Assembly: GCA_949283935.1 (NCBI GenBank)
Contig: CASDUJ010000009.1
Span: 1 to 64,000 of the forward strand
Reading direction: 5' to 3'
DNA length: 64,000 nt
DNA from: an uncultured bacterium
GTDB lineage: Bacteria > Cyanobacteriota > Vampirovibrionia > Gastranaerophilales > JAILCC01
The translations under genes were made by a program, and so were the position numbers. Within the stretch, counting starts at the first letter, position 1, and every line of letters begins with the position of its first letter. The notes beneath the pieces were generated by a model that was given only the letters and a program-made list of their open reading frames with translations, was not told where the DNA came from and ran no database searches. Positions 36,795-46,245 of the stretch are shown one piece after another.

Positions 36795-37529
36795 ATGAGC
36801 GAATATTTAACAAAAGAAGAAATAAAAAAGTGGCGTAGTTCTGTAGAAAAAATTACTCTTGAAGAATATGCGGCACGTTTAGGGAAAAAAATTCAAGAAG
36901 AAAAAAAGACAAATGATTTAGCAGATATGTTATATACACATTTTAATCCTGCACAATCTCCTGCAAATTATGATACAGTTACTAAATTAGAAAAAATTGA
37001 TTTAACTCCTAAACTTTCTCCTGCAAAAAATAAAAAACATTCTGCAAAAGTTATAGACGAAATAGAAGATTTAGATTTAGAAGAAGATTTCGCAATTGAT
37101 GAAATTGAAGAAATTGAAGCAGAAAAACCTGCACCAAAAGAGAAAAAAATTGAGAAAAAAGTTACTAAAGAAGTTGTTTCAAAAGAAAAGAAAACTATTT
37201 CTAAAAAAGAAAAAGCAGACGATATTTCTTTAAAAGATACTGCTCCAAAAAAAAAGAAAACAGTTGTTGCTAAAAAGGAAAAGGCTGTTGAAACTAACAG
37301 CGATTTTGGGGCATTAAATATAACATTTAAAAAACCACTTACAGATAGAGAAGAAAAAGTTCTTGGGCATTTTTTATCTAAACGTGGAGAAATTGTTTAT
37401 GCAAAAGATTTAGCAGAACTATTAGATTTAAAACGAGATTACATATACAAATACATTAAAAATTTAAGAGCGAAAATGTCTACAGACATTATTGTAAATG
37501 CTGACAATGGTGGTTTTAAATTAAATTAA
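36795..37529 (+). CDS. Lys/Glu-rich protein with C-terminal winged helix
   Basis: 244 residues, not recognised as a named family. An N-terminal helical part (KEEIKKWRSSVEKITLEEY) is followed by an acidic then Lys-rich low-complexity region at about 75-165 (runs such as EIEEIEAEKPAPKEKKIEKK), and a C-terminal winged-helix-like domain from about 178: LTDREEKVLGHFLSKRGEIV, DLAELLDLKRDYIYKYIK and NADNGGFKL, the shape of OmpR-type DNA-binding domains. Charged tail plus winged helix suggests a DNA-binding architectural or regulatory protein. ATG at 36795 fits AAGGA upstream; TTG at 36783 is too close. rsmI starts at the next base after its stop. Confidence 0.72.
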   Translation: MSEYLTKEEIKKWRSSVEKITLEEYAARLGKKIQEEKKTNDLADMLYTHFNPAQSPANYDTVTKLEKIDLTPKLSPAKNKKHSAKVIDEIEDLDLEEDFAIDEIEEIEAEKPAPKEKKIEKKVTKEVVSKEKKTISKKEKADDISLKDTAPKKKKTVVAKKEKAVETNSDFGALNITFKKPLTDREEKVLGHFLSKRGEIVYAKDLAELLDLKRDYIYKYIKNLRAKMSTDIIVNADNGGFKLN

Positions 37530-38357
37530 ATGGATAAAGGTAAATTATACATAGTAGCTACTCCGATAGGAAATCTTAAAGATTTTACATATAGAGCTAC
37601 TGAAATTTTGAGTAATGTAGATATTATTGCTTGCGAAGATACAAGAGTTACGAGCAAACTTTTAAATAGTTACGGAATAAATACTAAAACAATTAGTTAT
37701 CATAAATTTAGCGAAAAACAACGTTCTGAAATTTTGTTGAAATATTTGCTGGAAGGTAAAAATGTTGCTTTAGTATCTGATGCAGGTACTCCGTTAATTT
37801 CTGATCCGGGGAGTATTTTAATAGAAGAAGTAAAAAAAAGTGGAATAAATGTAATTCCTATCCCAGGAGCTTGCGCAGCTGTAACTGCTTTAAGCGCAAT
37901 TGTCAATGATGGTATTTTTGCATTTTTAGGTTTTTTCCCTCAAAAGATTTCGGAAATTGAAAAATTAAAAAATTACATAAATGATTTTGATTTAATATTT
38001 TACGAATCTCCTAATAGAATTATTAAGACTTTAGAAATTCTTAGAGAACTTTTTGGGGAAATTAGAGTTTCAATTGCTAGAGAATTAACAAAAATTTATG
38101 AGGATATCAATACTTTTTCTATTTCTCAAATGATAAATTATTTACAAAGAACAACTTTAAAAGGTGAAATAACTTTAATAATTCATAAAAATAATGAAAA
38201 AAAAGAAGATTTTGAATTTTTAAGCTCCGCAACAAAACTTTTAAATGATGGTTTTAGTGCCAAAGATACAGCCAAAATACTTTCTTTGCTTTTTGGCTTA
38301 CCGAAAAATGAAATTTACAAAAAAATTGTGGAAAATAACAAAAAAAATATTGTTTAA
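37530..38357 (+). CDS. rsmI: 16S rRNA 2'-O-ribose methyltransferase (C1402)
   Basis: SAM-dependent SPOUT-unrelated tetrapyrrole-methylase-fold enzyme. The 275 residues begin KLYIVATPIGNLKDFTYRA, with IIACEDTRVT, LVSDAGTPLISDPG, PIPGACAAVTAL and FYESPNRI, all family motifs. It starts immediately after the winged-helix gene stop without its own clear ribosome-binding site, hence coupled. It methylates the decoding-centre cytidine to tune start-codon fidelity. Confidence 0.95.
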   Translation: MDKGKLYIVATPIGNLKDFTYRATEILSNVDIIACEDTRVTSKLLNSYGINTKTISYHKFSEKQRSEILLKYLLEGKNVALVSDAGTPLISDPGSILIEEVKKSGINVIPIPGACAAVTALSAIVNDGIFAFLGFFPQKISEIEKLKNYINDFDLIFYESPNRIIKTLEILRELFGEIRVSIARELTKIYEDINTFSISQMINYLQRTTLKGEITLIIHKNNEKKEDFEFLSSATKLLNDGFSAKDTAKILSLLFGLPKNEIYKKIVENNKKNIV

Positions 38358-38395
38358 ACTTAACAAACATGATAGAGAAATTAGGATGGAGTTTT

Positions 38396-38722
38396 ATGAT
38401 TGGAAAGATAAAATTTTGGAACAAACCTATTTTGCAAACAAACATAAATGATTTTGCAAATTTGTTAAATAACGTTTGTAAAACTGATAAAAAAGTAGCT
38501 CAATCATATTTTTATGGAGCTGGATTAGAAGGTAATGTGTCTGCTAAATTTTTAAGAAAAATACTTCCTTCTGACAGATATGATGCATCAGGAAATATGT
38601 CTGTTTCTTTACGATGTGATTTAAAAAGAGATTTAAAAAATCTTGGCTTAAACAAAAAAGCAACGGTTAGAGAATATTTTCGTGCTGCCAAAAATGATGG
38701 ATTTAGTTTTTTGAAATATTAA
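38396..38722 (+). CDS. Hypothetical protein, 108 residues
   Basis: I do not recognise this protein. It is alpha-rich and basic, ends KKATVREYFRAAKNDGFSFLKY, and contains GAGLEGNVSAKFLRKILPSD. ATG at 38396 has GGAG close upstream; an in-frame ATG at 38369 has none. It is the third gene of the 36795-38722 unit, so it may share its regulation. Its last 20 bases overlap the 3' end of the convergent RlmD-type gene. Confidence 0.7.
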   Translation: MIGKIKFWNKPILQTNINDFANLLNNVCKTDKKVAQSYFYGAGLEGNVSAKFLRKILPSDRYDASGNMSVSLRCDLKRDLKNLGLNKKATVREYFRAAKNDGFSFLKY

Positions 38723-40055
38723 TAATGGCAACATTTTCAACGTGAAGTGTATGACAAAACATATCAAAAGGTTTTATGCTTTCGATTGTTGCACCTTTTT
38801 GTTTTAAATATTTTAAATCTCTGGCAAGTGTCACAGGATTGCAACTAACATAAATAATTTTTCCATTACAAAGACGTATAGATTCGTCCAAGGTAGTTTT
38901 TTCGCACCCTTTCCGTGGTGGATCAAGAATTATCACGTCAAATTTTTCAGTACAATTTTTCATAAATTTTTCTGTGTCGGTTGTATGAATCTCTATGTTG
39001 TTTATTTTATTTAGTTTAGCAACTTCTTTTGCTAATTTTGTTGAATCAATATTTGATTCTACGCTTAAAACTTTGTTGCAAACATCAGAAACTATAATAC
39101 CAAAAGATGCTATACCTGCGTATGCATCAAGAACATTTGGATTTTGGAAACTTTGTTTTATAGTTTCTTTTACGTACTTGAAAATGTTTTCTGCACTTTT
39201 AGGATTAATTTGAAAAAAAGTGTTTGCCCCAATTTTAAATGTTTTGTCCAAAATTTTTTCTTCTATTACAGAATTACCACATATTATCTGTGTTTCTGCT
39301 CCCATAATTACATTGTTTTGAATTGTATTGAAATTTGCACAAACTCCTGTTATTGTTTCAAAATGATTGTATATTTCTTGTGCAAATTTTTTTATTGTAT
39401 TTGAAATTTTATTTGCATTAATTACAAAAGTAACAAGGTTTTCTTTTGAGTAATTAGAATGTCTTATAACTACGTGTCGTAAAAGGCCTTTCCCTGTTTT
39501 TTCATTGTAGCAAGTTAAATTGTATTCTTGAGCTTTTTTTCTTATAAATTCTATAATTTCATCACAAATTCGGGGTTGAATTGGGCAAAATTTTATGTTT
39601 ACTATATCGTGCGATTTTGGTTTGTAATAACCTGCCAAAAATCTTTTTGAAATTTTTGTTTGCCCAATAGGATATTGAATTTTACATCTAAATTCTTTTG
39701 TTTCTGGAGATGGTTCAATATCTTCTATTTTTGTATCTATGTTACCTATGTTTTTCATTGCATCTGCGGTTATTTCTCTTTTTAATTTTAATTGAAAATC
39801 ATAATTTGCATGTTGCAAAGAACAAGCTCCGCAAGCATTATAAAGTGCGCAAAAAGGTTTTATTCTGCCTGAAGAAGGATGCTTTATTTTTAAAATTTTT
39901 GCTTTTGCAAAATTCTTGTTTTCTTTTGTAATTTCTATTTCTACAATGTCTTCTGGGATAGCATTTTCTACAAAAATTACGTAATTATTTATTCTTGCTA
40001 TTCCTTCTCCGGAATTAGAAAGTTTTTCGATTTTAACAGTCTGAATTTTTTTCAT
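38703..40055 (-). CDS. RlmD/TrmA-family RNA (uracil-5-)-methyltransferase
   Basis: 450 residues. An N-terminal TRAM domain (KIEKLSNSGEGIARIN) is followed by the iron-sulfur cysteines CALYNACGACSLQHANYDF and later FCPIQPR, and a Rossmann methyltransferase with DAYAGIASFG, ILDPPRKGCEKTTLD (catalytic Cys) and YVSCNPVTLARDL. It methylates a 23S rRNA or tRNA uridine; RumA/RlmCD and TrmA cannot be separated by eye. The ATG overlaps the SNF2 stop by one base with GGGGG upstream. It follows the helicase on the minus strand. Confidence 0.9.
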   Translation of the reverse strand: MKKIQTVKIEKLSNSGEGIARINNYVIFVENAIPEDIVEIEITKENKNFAKAKILKIKHPSSGRIKPFCALYNACGACSLQHANYDFQLKLKREITADAMKNIGNIDTKIEDIEPSPETKEFRCKIQYPIGQTKISKRFLAGYYKPKSHDIVNIKFCPIQPRICDEIIEFIRKKAQEYNLTCYNEKTGKGLLRHVVIRHSNYSKENLVTFVINANKISNTIKKFAQEIYNHFETITGVCANFNTIQNNVIMGAETQIICGNSVIEEKILDKTFKIGANTFFQINPKSAENIFKYVKETIKQSFQNPNVLDAYAGIASFGIIVSDVCNKVLSVESNIDSTKLAKEVAKLNKINNIEIHTTDTEKFMKNCTEKFDVIILDPPRKGCEKTTLDESIRLCNGKIIYVSCNPVTLARDLKYLKQKGATIESIKPFDMFCHTLHVENVAIINISKN

Positions 40056-43000
40056 TATCCCCCCGAGAGAATATCTTTGATATCTTCATAAGTTAGGGTT
40101 TTGCCTATTTCTCTGTCTACAGATATAACTGAGTCTACTAAATCTCTTTTTTTGCCTTTAAGTTTTTGAATTTTTTCTTCAACTGAATTTTTAGTTATTA
40201 ATCTGTATACCATTACATTTCTGGTTTGACCAATACGGTAAGCTCTATCTGTTGCTTGATCTTCAACTGCAGGATTCCACCAAGGATCGTAGTGTATTAC
40301 ATAATCTGCTCCTGTTAAATTAAGTCCTGTTCCACCAGCTTTTAAACTTAGCAAAAATACTTTTATGCTTTCATCTTGGTTAAATCTTTCAATGCGTTCT
40401 TGCCTGTCTTTGGTTGCCCCTGTTAAATATTCATATTTTATTCCAGTTTTTTCAAAATAATCTTTTATTATATCAAGCATTTGAACAAATTGACTGAATA
40501 AAAGTACTCTGTGTCCTTCTCCAGTAATTTCTTCTAGCATTTCTTTAAGATGGTCAAATTTACCTGATTCTACTTCTTTTTTTATTAATTTAGGATGGCA
40601 ACATATTTGTCTTAATCGTAATAAAGCAGCAAATATTGACATTTTACTGTTTTTCATTCCTTTGTCTTGAATTTCTCTTAACAAAGTTTCTCTTGTATCA
40701 TCTAAAATTTCTTGATAAAGTTCTTCTTGTTCATCTGTCATTGTGCAATATGCTATATTTTCAATTTTTTCGGGTAAATCTTTGGCTACATCTCGTTTCA
40801 TGCGACGTAAAATAAAAGGATATATTTGTTTTTTTAAACGATTTTCAACAGTTTTATCTCCTTTTTCAGAAATAGGCACAATAAAACGATATTTAAATTC
40901 GCTTAAATCATATAAAAATCCAGGCATAAGAAAGTCAAAAACAGACCATAATTCGCTTAAACTATTTTCTATTGGTGTGCCTGACATTGCAAAACGATGA
41001 TCTGCACTAATTCTTTTAACTGCTTGAGCTGTTATTGATTCGAAATTTTTTATGTTTTGTGATTCATCTAGTACAATTGTTCTGAATTCAAATTTTTTGT
41101 ATAATTCTATGTCTCTTCTCACAAGTGCGTAACTTGTTAAAATAATGTCATAGTTTTTAATTTTTTTGAAATAATCATGGCGATCAGCTCCGGTAAGATT
41201 TAATATTGTCAGGTTCGGGGTAAATTTACTAATTTCATTTTCCCAATTAAATACAACAGAAGTAGGGGCAATTACAAGAGATGGCTTGGCTCCTTCTTCA
41301 TCTTTTGCTTTTTGTAACAACGCAAGCATTTGAAGCGTTTTGCCAAGTCCCATATCATCTGCTAAAATACCATTTAATCCATATTGATATAAAAACCATA
41401 GCCAACTTAGACCTCTTTCTTGATATTCACGTAAATTTGCATTTACTGTTTGAGGAGCTGAAATTTTTTCATCTATATTAAATGTACTAATTTGTTCCCA
41501 AAAATGTTCAAATTTTTTGCTCATTTTAAGCTTTATTCCAAGTTCTTTAAGTTCAGCTATTAAACCAGCTCTAAAAGTTTTTATGGAAAAAGTATAGTCT
41601 TTTATTTTTTCTGCATCGTAACCATTTAGCATTTTAGACAAAATCATAAGTTTTGTATGTGGAACTTCTACAAAGCCTAAATGTTCTAAAGAAAAATATT
41701 TTGCACCTTGAAACATAGCTTTTTCTACTTGTTCAAAATCTAATTTTTTTCTTCCTGTTGCACAATATATTTCTATGTCAAAACTATCTACAGATTTTCC
41801 AAAATCTATTTTGGCACATACATCAAGTCCTTCTTTTATAACTTTTAGACAAGATAAATCCGTTTTTTCTTCAATAAGCCAATTTTCTCCTGCTTTGTCT
41901 TTGAAAAAATTGTAAAAATCTATGGCTGTATCAGGATCTAAATACAAATTGTTTGTTTGCATAGGTTGAAATTTTGAGTTTATGAGAATATCATATGTGT
42001 TAATTTCGTGTTTTATATTACGTTTAATCCAATAAATTAAACCATCATCAGGTTTTTTTACTGTAACATAAGGTGATTTATTACCTGTTCTGCCAAATGG
42101 AACTCTAATTCCATCGTATTCAAATTCAAGTTCAGCTTTTATGCCTTTGTCTTTATCTAAATCTAGTAAAAGAATATTTTTAGGTGGTTTTCTTTCTAAA
42201 GTTAATTTTGTCAAAATTTCAGACATTTCAACTTGCATATTTTTTCTGATTTTGGGTAGTTCTTCGTATAAAAATTTCCCTCCATCTGCATCTCTTATGT
42301 CTGTAAATGTAGTTTTAGTAAGAAAATGCGGCACTATGGCAAGAGGTATATCTCCTTTAAATATAACATTTTTGTGTTTGTACCATTTTGAAGTTCTTGA
42401 AAAATATCTTACTTCTTCAAATGGATAAACATCTTCATTGTCAGGTTTATGCCAATGTAAGGCTAAAAGAACATTTCCTACTACAGATACATTTACAGAA
42501 AGAACTAAATGCCAAATATTTGTGTCAAAATTTAATAATTCTCCTGAGTTTGCATCAATAACTTCTTCTGCATTTACTAGAAGATTTATCAATGTATCTA
42601 GTTCTTTTATTGGATAATCAAAAAATCTTGTATTTCCATCAAATCTTCCACTTTTCAACATTTCTTGCATAATTAAAAATTCAGCTTTTTGTTCTGGAGC
42701 AAAAAGAAAATTAGGATCTTGTTTTTGTAATTCCATAGCTGCTCTTAAAATTGGCTCGAGTCTTTTAATTGATTCGCCTGTTTTTCTGTCAATTATTTGT
42801 AATCCTGAGCATTTTTGACTTTTTTGCGGATTAAAAATAAATATGTAGCCCCCTTTGATTTCTTTTGCTTTTGAGGTTTTGGGAGATTTTATTTTATTCT
42901 TTTTGTTGTAGTATTCTTCAAAAAGTCCGCTTTCTATAGCATTTAAACCAACGCTTACTGCATGTTTGCACCATTCTTCTTCTAAAGGACAATCGCATTT

Positions 43001-43192
43001 TGCTTTTACGTTAAAATTTTTGTCAATGGTTAGTTTTGTAGTGTAGAAATCTTGAAAATTTCCCTTAACTTTGCCTGTTATAACATTTCTAGAAAGTTTA
43101 GTTTCTAAAACTTGCTTTTTTTTGTGATAATCATAGCCTCTGCGCCAGCTTCCAGGTTGTGCATTATCCTTTATATACTTAAAGTTGAACAT
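40055..43192 (-). CDS. SWIM zinc-finger SNF2/SWI2-family helicase
   Basis: 1,045 residues. SWIM zinc finger at 66-77 (C66-x-C68, C75-x-H77), a 500-residue middle including a SNF2-associated domain, then the helicase: ADDMGLGKTLQML (Walker A, near 615), DESQN (DEAH-type box), SGTPIENSLSELWSVFDF, LLFSQFVQMLDIIKDYF and LKAGGTGLNLTGADYVIHYD, DQATDRAYRIGQ. Bacterial members of this architecture are widespread; functions in DNA repair or RNA polymerase recycling (RapA-like) are proposed but not proven for this type. It precedes the methyltransferase as an operon. Confidence 0.93.
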   Translation of the reverse strand: MFNFKYIKDNAQPGSWRRGYDYHKKKQVLETKLSRNVITGKVKGNFQDFYTTKLTIDKNFNVKAKCDCPLEEEWCKHAVSVGLNAIESGLFEEYYNKKNKIKSPKTSKAKEIKGGYIFIFNPQKSQKCSGLQIIDRKTGESIKRLEPILRAAMELQKQDPNFLFAPEQKAEFLIMQEMLKSGRFDGNTRFFDYPIKELDTLINLLVNAEEVIDANSGELLNFDTNIWHLVLSVNVSVVGNVLLALHWHKPDNEDVYPFEEVRYFSRTSKWYKHKNVIFKGDIPLAIVPHFLTKTTFTDIRDADGGKFLYEELPKIRKNMQVEMSEILTKLTLERKPPKNILLLDLDKDKGIKAELEFEYDGIRVPFGRTGNKSPYVTVKKPDDGLIYWIKRNIKHEINTYDILINSKFQPMQTNNLYLDPDTAIDFYNFFKDKAGENWLIEEKTDLSCLKVIKEGLDVCAKIDFGKSVDSFDIEIYCATGRKKLDFEQVEKAMFQGAKYFSLEHLGFVEVPHTKLMILSKMLNGYDAEKIKDYTFSIKTFRAGLIAELKELGIKLKMSKKFEHFWEQISTFNIDEKISAPQTVNANLREYQERGLSWLWFLYQYGLNGILADDMGLGKTLQMLALLQKAKDEEGAKPSLVIAPTSVVFNWENEISKFTPNLTILNLTGADRHDYFKKIKNYDIILTSYALVRRDIELYKKFEFRTIVLDESQNIKNFESITAQAVKRISADHRFAMSGTPIENSLSELWSVFDFLMPGFLYDLSEFKYRFIVPISEKGDKTVENRLKKQIYPFILRRMKRDVAKDLPEKIENIAYCTMTDEQEELYQEILDDTRETLLREIQDKGMKNSKMSIFAALLRLRQICCHPKLIKKEVESGKFDHLKEMLEEITGEGHRVLLFSQFVQMLDIIKDYFEKTGIKYEYLTGATKDRQERIERFNQDESIKVFLLSLKAGGTGLNLTGADYVIHYDPWWNPAVEDQATDRAYRIGQTRNVMVYRLITKNSVEEKIQKLKGKKRDLVDSVISVDREIGKTLTYEDIKDILSGG

Positions 43193-43508
43193 TAAATTAT
43201 GCTATCCTTATTTAATTAACAAAAACTTCTCGTTTTATTTAAGGCAAAATTACCAAAAATAAAACATCTATTTATCCACCTCATTTTAATGCGATGTAAA
43301 AATATTCTAACGTATTTATTCTACTATAAAGAATTGTTTTTTTGCAAGTATTGAATTGAATGAAGCAGTCTTTTATTTTGAAAAACAGTTTTTAATTCAT
43401 CATGCACTCAAAAATTTTTGATAATTTTTAATAAAAGTTCACAAAACTTGTAAGATTTTTTGTGCGATGTTAACTTAAAATTGTTAATAGATTATTTGAA
43501 GGGAGCTG
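43193..43508. other. Intergenic region, 316 bases
   Basis: No gene or repeat is visible. It separates the divergent SNF2 and 43509 genes and should hold both promoters; only the minus-strand one (43318-43347) can be called. Plus-strand candidates near 43450-43500 are weak. Confidence 0.6.
43318..43347 (-). promoter_or_regulatory. Candidate promoter of the SNF2 operon
   Basis: On the minus strand: TTGCAA (43342-43347), 18 bases, TAGAAT (43318-43323). The leader to the ATG at 43192 would be about 120 bases. A second TAGAAT lies nearby at about 43303-43308. Confidence 0.4.
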
Positions 43509-43994
43509 ATGGTTAGAGATTGGGAAAGGGTAAAATTACCCAGAATTATTCATACTTGTTGTGGGTACAAATATGATAGTAAAGATATAAAAACGATAGA
43601 TTATTTTAGATGTTTTGCCCACAAAAGTCCAAACAAAGAAATAACTGATGAAAAAGGCAATACCAAAACTGTAAAATTTTGCATTACAATTTGGTTGGTT
43701 TGCAAAAACAATGAATGTATAAATAGTTTTACTTATTTTTATGATGATGCGAATAAAGAAATAACGAAAAAGCGAATAAAGGGTATAAAATATATATTGA
43801 GCTTAAAAAATAAATTCCTTGCAAATATTCCTTTAAGAATAAAAACTCCAAAAATTTATGAAAATAGTAAAAAATATTTGTGGAGATATACAGATAGGCA
43901 TCCTACAAAAAAATTTGTTAGTAATATTTATAATTTGGACGATAAAAAGGTAGGAGAAACTTCTCCTCAATTGGTTAGAATTTTACAACTATAA
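43509..43994 (+). CDS. Hypothetical Cys-rich protein, 161 residues
   Basis: Not recognised. It begins MVRDWERVKLPRIIHTCCGY and has Cys at 17, 18, 36, 55, 63 and 68 (HTCC, YFRCFAHKS, KFCITIWLVCKNNEC), a set that could bind zinc. The C-terminal half is very basic. AAGGGAGC precedes the ATG, and a strong terminator follows at 44022, so it is a single-gene unit. No mobile-element marker is nearby. Confidence 0.72.
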   Translation: MVRDWERVKLPRIIHTCCGYKYDSKDIKTIDYFRCFAHKSPNKEITDEKGNTKTVKFCITIWLVCKNNECINSFTYFYDDANKEITKKRIKGIKYILSLKNKFLANIPLRIKTPKIYENSKKYLWRYTDRHPTKKFVSNIYNLDDKKVGETSPQLVRILQL

Positions 43995-44021
43995 TTCCTC
44001 TTATAAGACACTGTTATTTCT

Positions 44022-44048
44022 GGCTTTGATAATTCAAAGCCTTTTTTT
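44022..44048 (+). terminator. Terminator downstream of 43509-43994
   Basis: GGCTTTGA, loop TAAT, TCAAAGCC, followed by seven Ts: a clear intrinsic terminator between this gene and the phosphatase. Confidence 0.88.
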
Positions 44049-44115
44049 GTGTAAAATTTTCTTGGCAGAAACGTAATAATGTGCAAAAATATATTATCAA
44101 TTAATGAGGATAAAT

Positions 44116-44736
44116 ATGTTTAAAAGAAAATGCAAAGTTATTTTGATAAGACACGGAGCTACAATATACAGTGAGCAAAAGCGTTTATATGATGGAGAAG
44201 ATTACCCTCCAATAAATCAAAAAGGCAAAACAGAGATGGAAAATCTCACAAAGTGGCTTTCTATAAGAACACCTCACGTTGATACTATATACACAAGTTC
44301 TTCTTTGAGAGCTATTCAAAGTGCAAGAATTCTTTCTAAACAATATGATATAGATTACAAAATTATAGATGGCTTGTATGAAAGAAAAGCTGGTTTGTGG
44401 GGTGGTTTAACTTTTGAGCAAATTGAAGACAAATACCCTGATATGCTAGAAAAATATCATGAAAATCCTTATGAATATTGGCCTGAAGGAGGGGAAACTA
44501 CTCAAGAAGTACGCTCAAGAATTGATGAAATAATAACTTCTTTAGTAAAAGAAAATCAATACAAAACAATATTAATTGTAACTCATGAAGGGGTTGTTCA
44601 ATCTGCAATAGCTTCTATTTTGGATATTCCACCCAAAAATCAAGGGAAAATAATTATTCCAACTGGAAGTGCTACGCAATTAAATTTTTATGACGATTGG
44701 GCAACTTTAACTTATTGTTCCCACGTACCTTTGTAA
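44116..44736 (+). CDS. Histidine phosphatase family protein
   Basis: 206 residues of the phosphoglycerate-mutase-like branch: VILIRHGAT (phospho-His), IYTSSSLRAIQSARIL, the GETTQEVRSRID Glu segment and LIVTHEGVVQSAIA (second His). Close to CobC/PhoE/GpmB types; the substrate is not evident, although next to pnp-type and nucleotide genes a phosphosugar or alpha-ribazole phosphate are candidates. ATG at 44116 fits GAGG six bases upstream; an ATG four codons earlier overlaps this site. Confidence 0.88.
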   Translation: MFKRKCKVILIRHGATIYSEQKRLYDGEDYPPINQKGKTEMENLTKWLSIRTPHVDTIYTSSSLRAIQSARILSKQYDIDYKIIDGLYERKAGLWGGLTFEQIEDKYPDMLEKYHENPYEYWPEGGETTQEVRSRIDEIITSLVKENQYKTILIVTHEGVVQSAIASILDIPPKNQGKIIIPTGSATQLNFYDDWATLTYCSHVPL

Positions 44737-44745
44737 GGAGATTTT

Positions 44746-45555
44746 ATGCTTTTTCAGGCAACAGAATACATAAGGGAAAAAATTAACAATAAATATTCTC
44801 CCAAAATTGGACTAATTTTAGGTTCAGGTTTAGGAGCTCTTGCTGAAGAAGTTAAAAATCCCCTAAAAATCAAATATCATGAAATTCCTGCTTTTAGACA
44901 ATCTTCAATAGACGGGCATGTAGGGCAACTTGTTATAGGAAAATTTCAAGGAAAAGAAATAATAATTATGCAAGGTCGTATACATTATTATGAAGGATAT
45001 AGTATACAAGAAGTTGTTTTCCCAATAAAAGTAATGCGAAAATTAGGTATAGAAAAACTTATAATAACTAATGCCGCCGGAGGGCTTAATGATAAATTTG
45101 AAATAGGTGATTTAATGTTTATAAAAGACCACATAAATTTTATGAATACTAATCCGCTAATAGGGAAAAATGATAACGAACTTGGAACAAGATTTCCTGA
45201 TATGAGTGAAATTTACAACAAAGATTTTTTAGATTATGCGAAAAAATGTGCTCAAAAAATAAACATAAAAACAACAGAAGGAGTATATGCTGCAAATTCC
45301 GGACCTTCTTATGAAACACCTGCAGAAGTTAAAATGCTAAAACTTGTTGGTGCAGATGCAATAGGAATGTCAACTGTGCCAGAGGCAATTGTTGCAAATT
45401 ATTGTGGAATGAAAGTTTTGGGAATATCATGCATTACTAATTACGCTGCAGGAATAAAAAATAACAAATTGTCTCATAACGAAGTTATGGAAGCTGGTTT
45501 TGCTGTAAAAGAAAATTTTTCCAATTTAATAAAAGAAATTTTGAAAAATTTATAA
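44746..45555 (+). CDS. punA: Purine nucleoside phosphorylase (class I trimeric, PNP)
   Basis: Phosphorolyses guanosine and inosine to base plus ribose-1-phosphate. The 269 residues contain IGLILGSGLGALAEE, MQGRIHYYEGYS, ITNAAGGLNDKFEIGDLMFI, GPSYETPAEVKML, GMSTVPEAIVANYC and SCITNYAAGI, whose Asn is the purine-specificity residue of the trimeric class. AAGGAG precedes the ATG. It is 9 bases after the phosphatase. Related to MTAP, but GMSTVPE and the Asn argue for PNP. Confidence 0.93.
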   Translation: MLFQATEYIREKINNKYSPKIGLILGSGLGALAEEVKNPLKIKYHEIPAFRQSSIDGHVGQLVIGKFQGKEIIIMQGRIHYYEGYSIQEVVFPIKVMRKLGIEKLIITNAAGGLNDKFEIGDLMFIKDHINFMNTNPLIGKNDNELGTRFPDMSEIYNKDFLDYAKKCAQKINIKTTEGVYAANSGPSYETPAEVKMLKLVGADAIGMSTVPEAIVANYCGMKVLGISCITNYAAGIKNNKLSHNEVMEAGFAVKENFSNLIKEILKNL

Positions 45556-45611
45556 ACTGGAAAATATTTTGTAGCGCTAATAATTTTGTTTTAAATATTT
45601 CGAACACAAAG

Positions 45612-45640
45612 CTGACAATTCCCAAAAATTATGATATAAA
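45612..45640 (+). promoter_or_regulatory. Promoter of the dCMP deaminase gene
   Basis: CTGACA (45612-45617), 17 bases, TGA-TATAAA with the -10 at 45635-45640 (extended -10). The ATG is at 45665. Confidence 0.68.
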
Positions 45641-45664
45641 AAAGAAGTTAATTGGAGGGGAAAA

Positions 45665-46120
45665 ATGGTTTTAGATTGGGATTCATATTTTTTAGAAATG
45701 GCAAAAACAGCTTCTAAACGTTCTAATTGTATTAGAGCTCAAGTTGGAGCTATTATAGTTGGAGATGACAAAACAATAAGAGCTACAGGTTATAATGGTA
45801 CTCCGAGCAAAGTGGAATCTTGTTTGGAGCGTAATTATTGTTATAGAGTTCAAAATAATATTCCATCTGGTACAAGATATGAAACTTGTCGTTCAATTCA
45901 TGCAGAACAAAATGCTATAATTCAGGCAGGGCTTGAACGTTGTAAAAATTCTACGATGTACATATATGGACATAATTTTGTTTGTATTTTGTGTAAGCGT
46001 TTTATTTTACAAGCAAAAATTGAAAAAATAGTTTTAAAAAAAGACGATAACTCTCCTATCATAAGACTTACAGCAAAAGATTTGAGAGAAGATTTGGAGA
46101 AAACGGAAAATTTAAAATAA
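45665..46120 (+). CDS. dCMP deaminase family protein (ComEB-like)
   Basis: Zinc enzyme that turns dCMP to dUMP for thymidylate synthesis. The 151 residues hold H79-A-E81 in SIHAEQNAII and the zinc pair C107-x2-C110 (FVCILCKR; family usually PCxxC), plus GYNGTPS. GGAGGGG lies before the ATG. It is in the same direction as, and 126 bases upstream of, the ribonucleotide reductase gene, so deoxynucleotide supply is grouped here. The Pro-to-Val change before C107 is mild. Confidence 0.9.
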   Translation: MVLDWDSYFLEMAKTASKRSNCIRAQVGAIIVGDDKTIRATGYNGTPSKVESCLERNYCYRVQNNIPSGTRYETCRSIHAEQNAIIQAGLERCKNSTMYIYGHNFVCILCKRFILQAKIEKIVLKKDDNSPIIRLTAKDLREDLEKTENLK

Positions 46121-46245
46121 TTATTAATTTCAGATAGGAAGAAAATTAAAATAAACGTTAAAAAATATTAAGACTTTGGGCAATAAATCCATGCCTATGA
46201 TAGAATTATAAAACACAAAAAAATAAAGCTGGAGGGGGTATCATA

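Noticed and set aside
46121-46245. Cobalamin riboswitch before nrdJ
   Set aside because: B12-dependent enzyme made this likely, but the leader is only about 125 bases with no conserved B12-box or long structured elements; only an extended -10 is seen.
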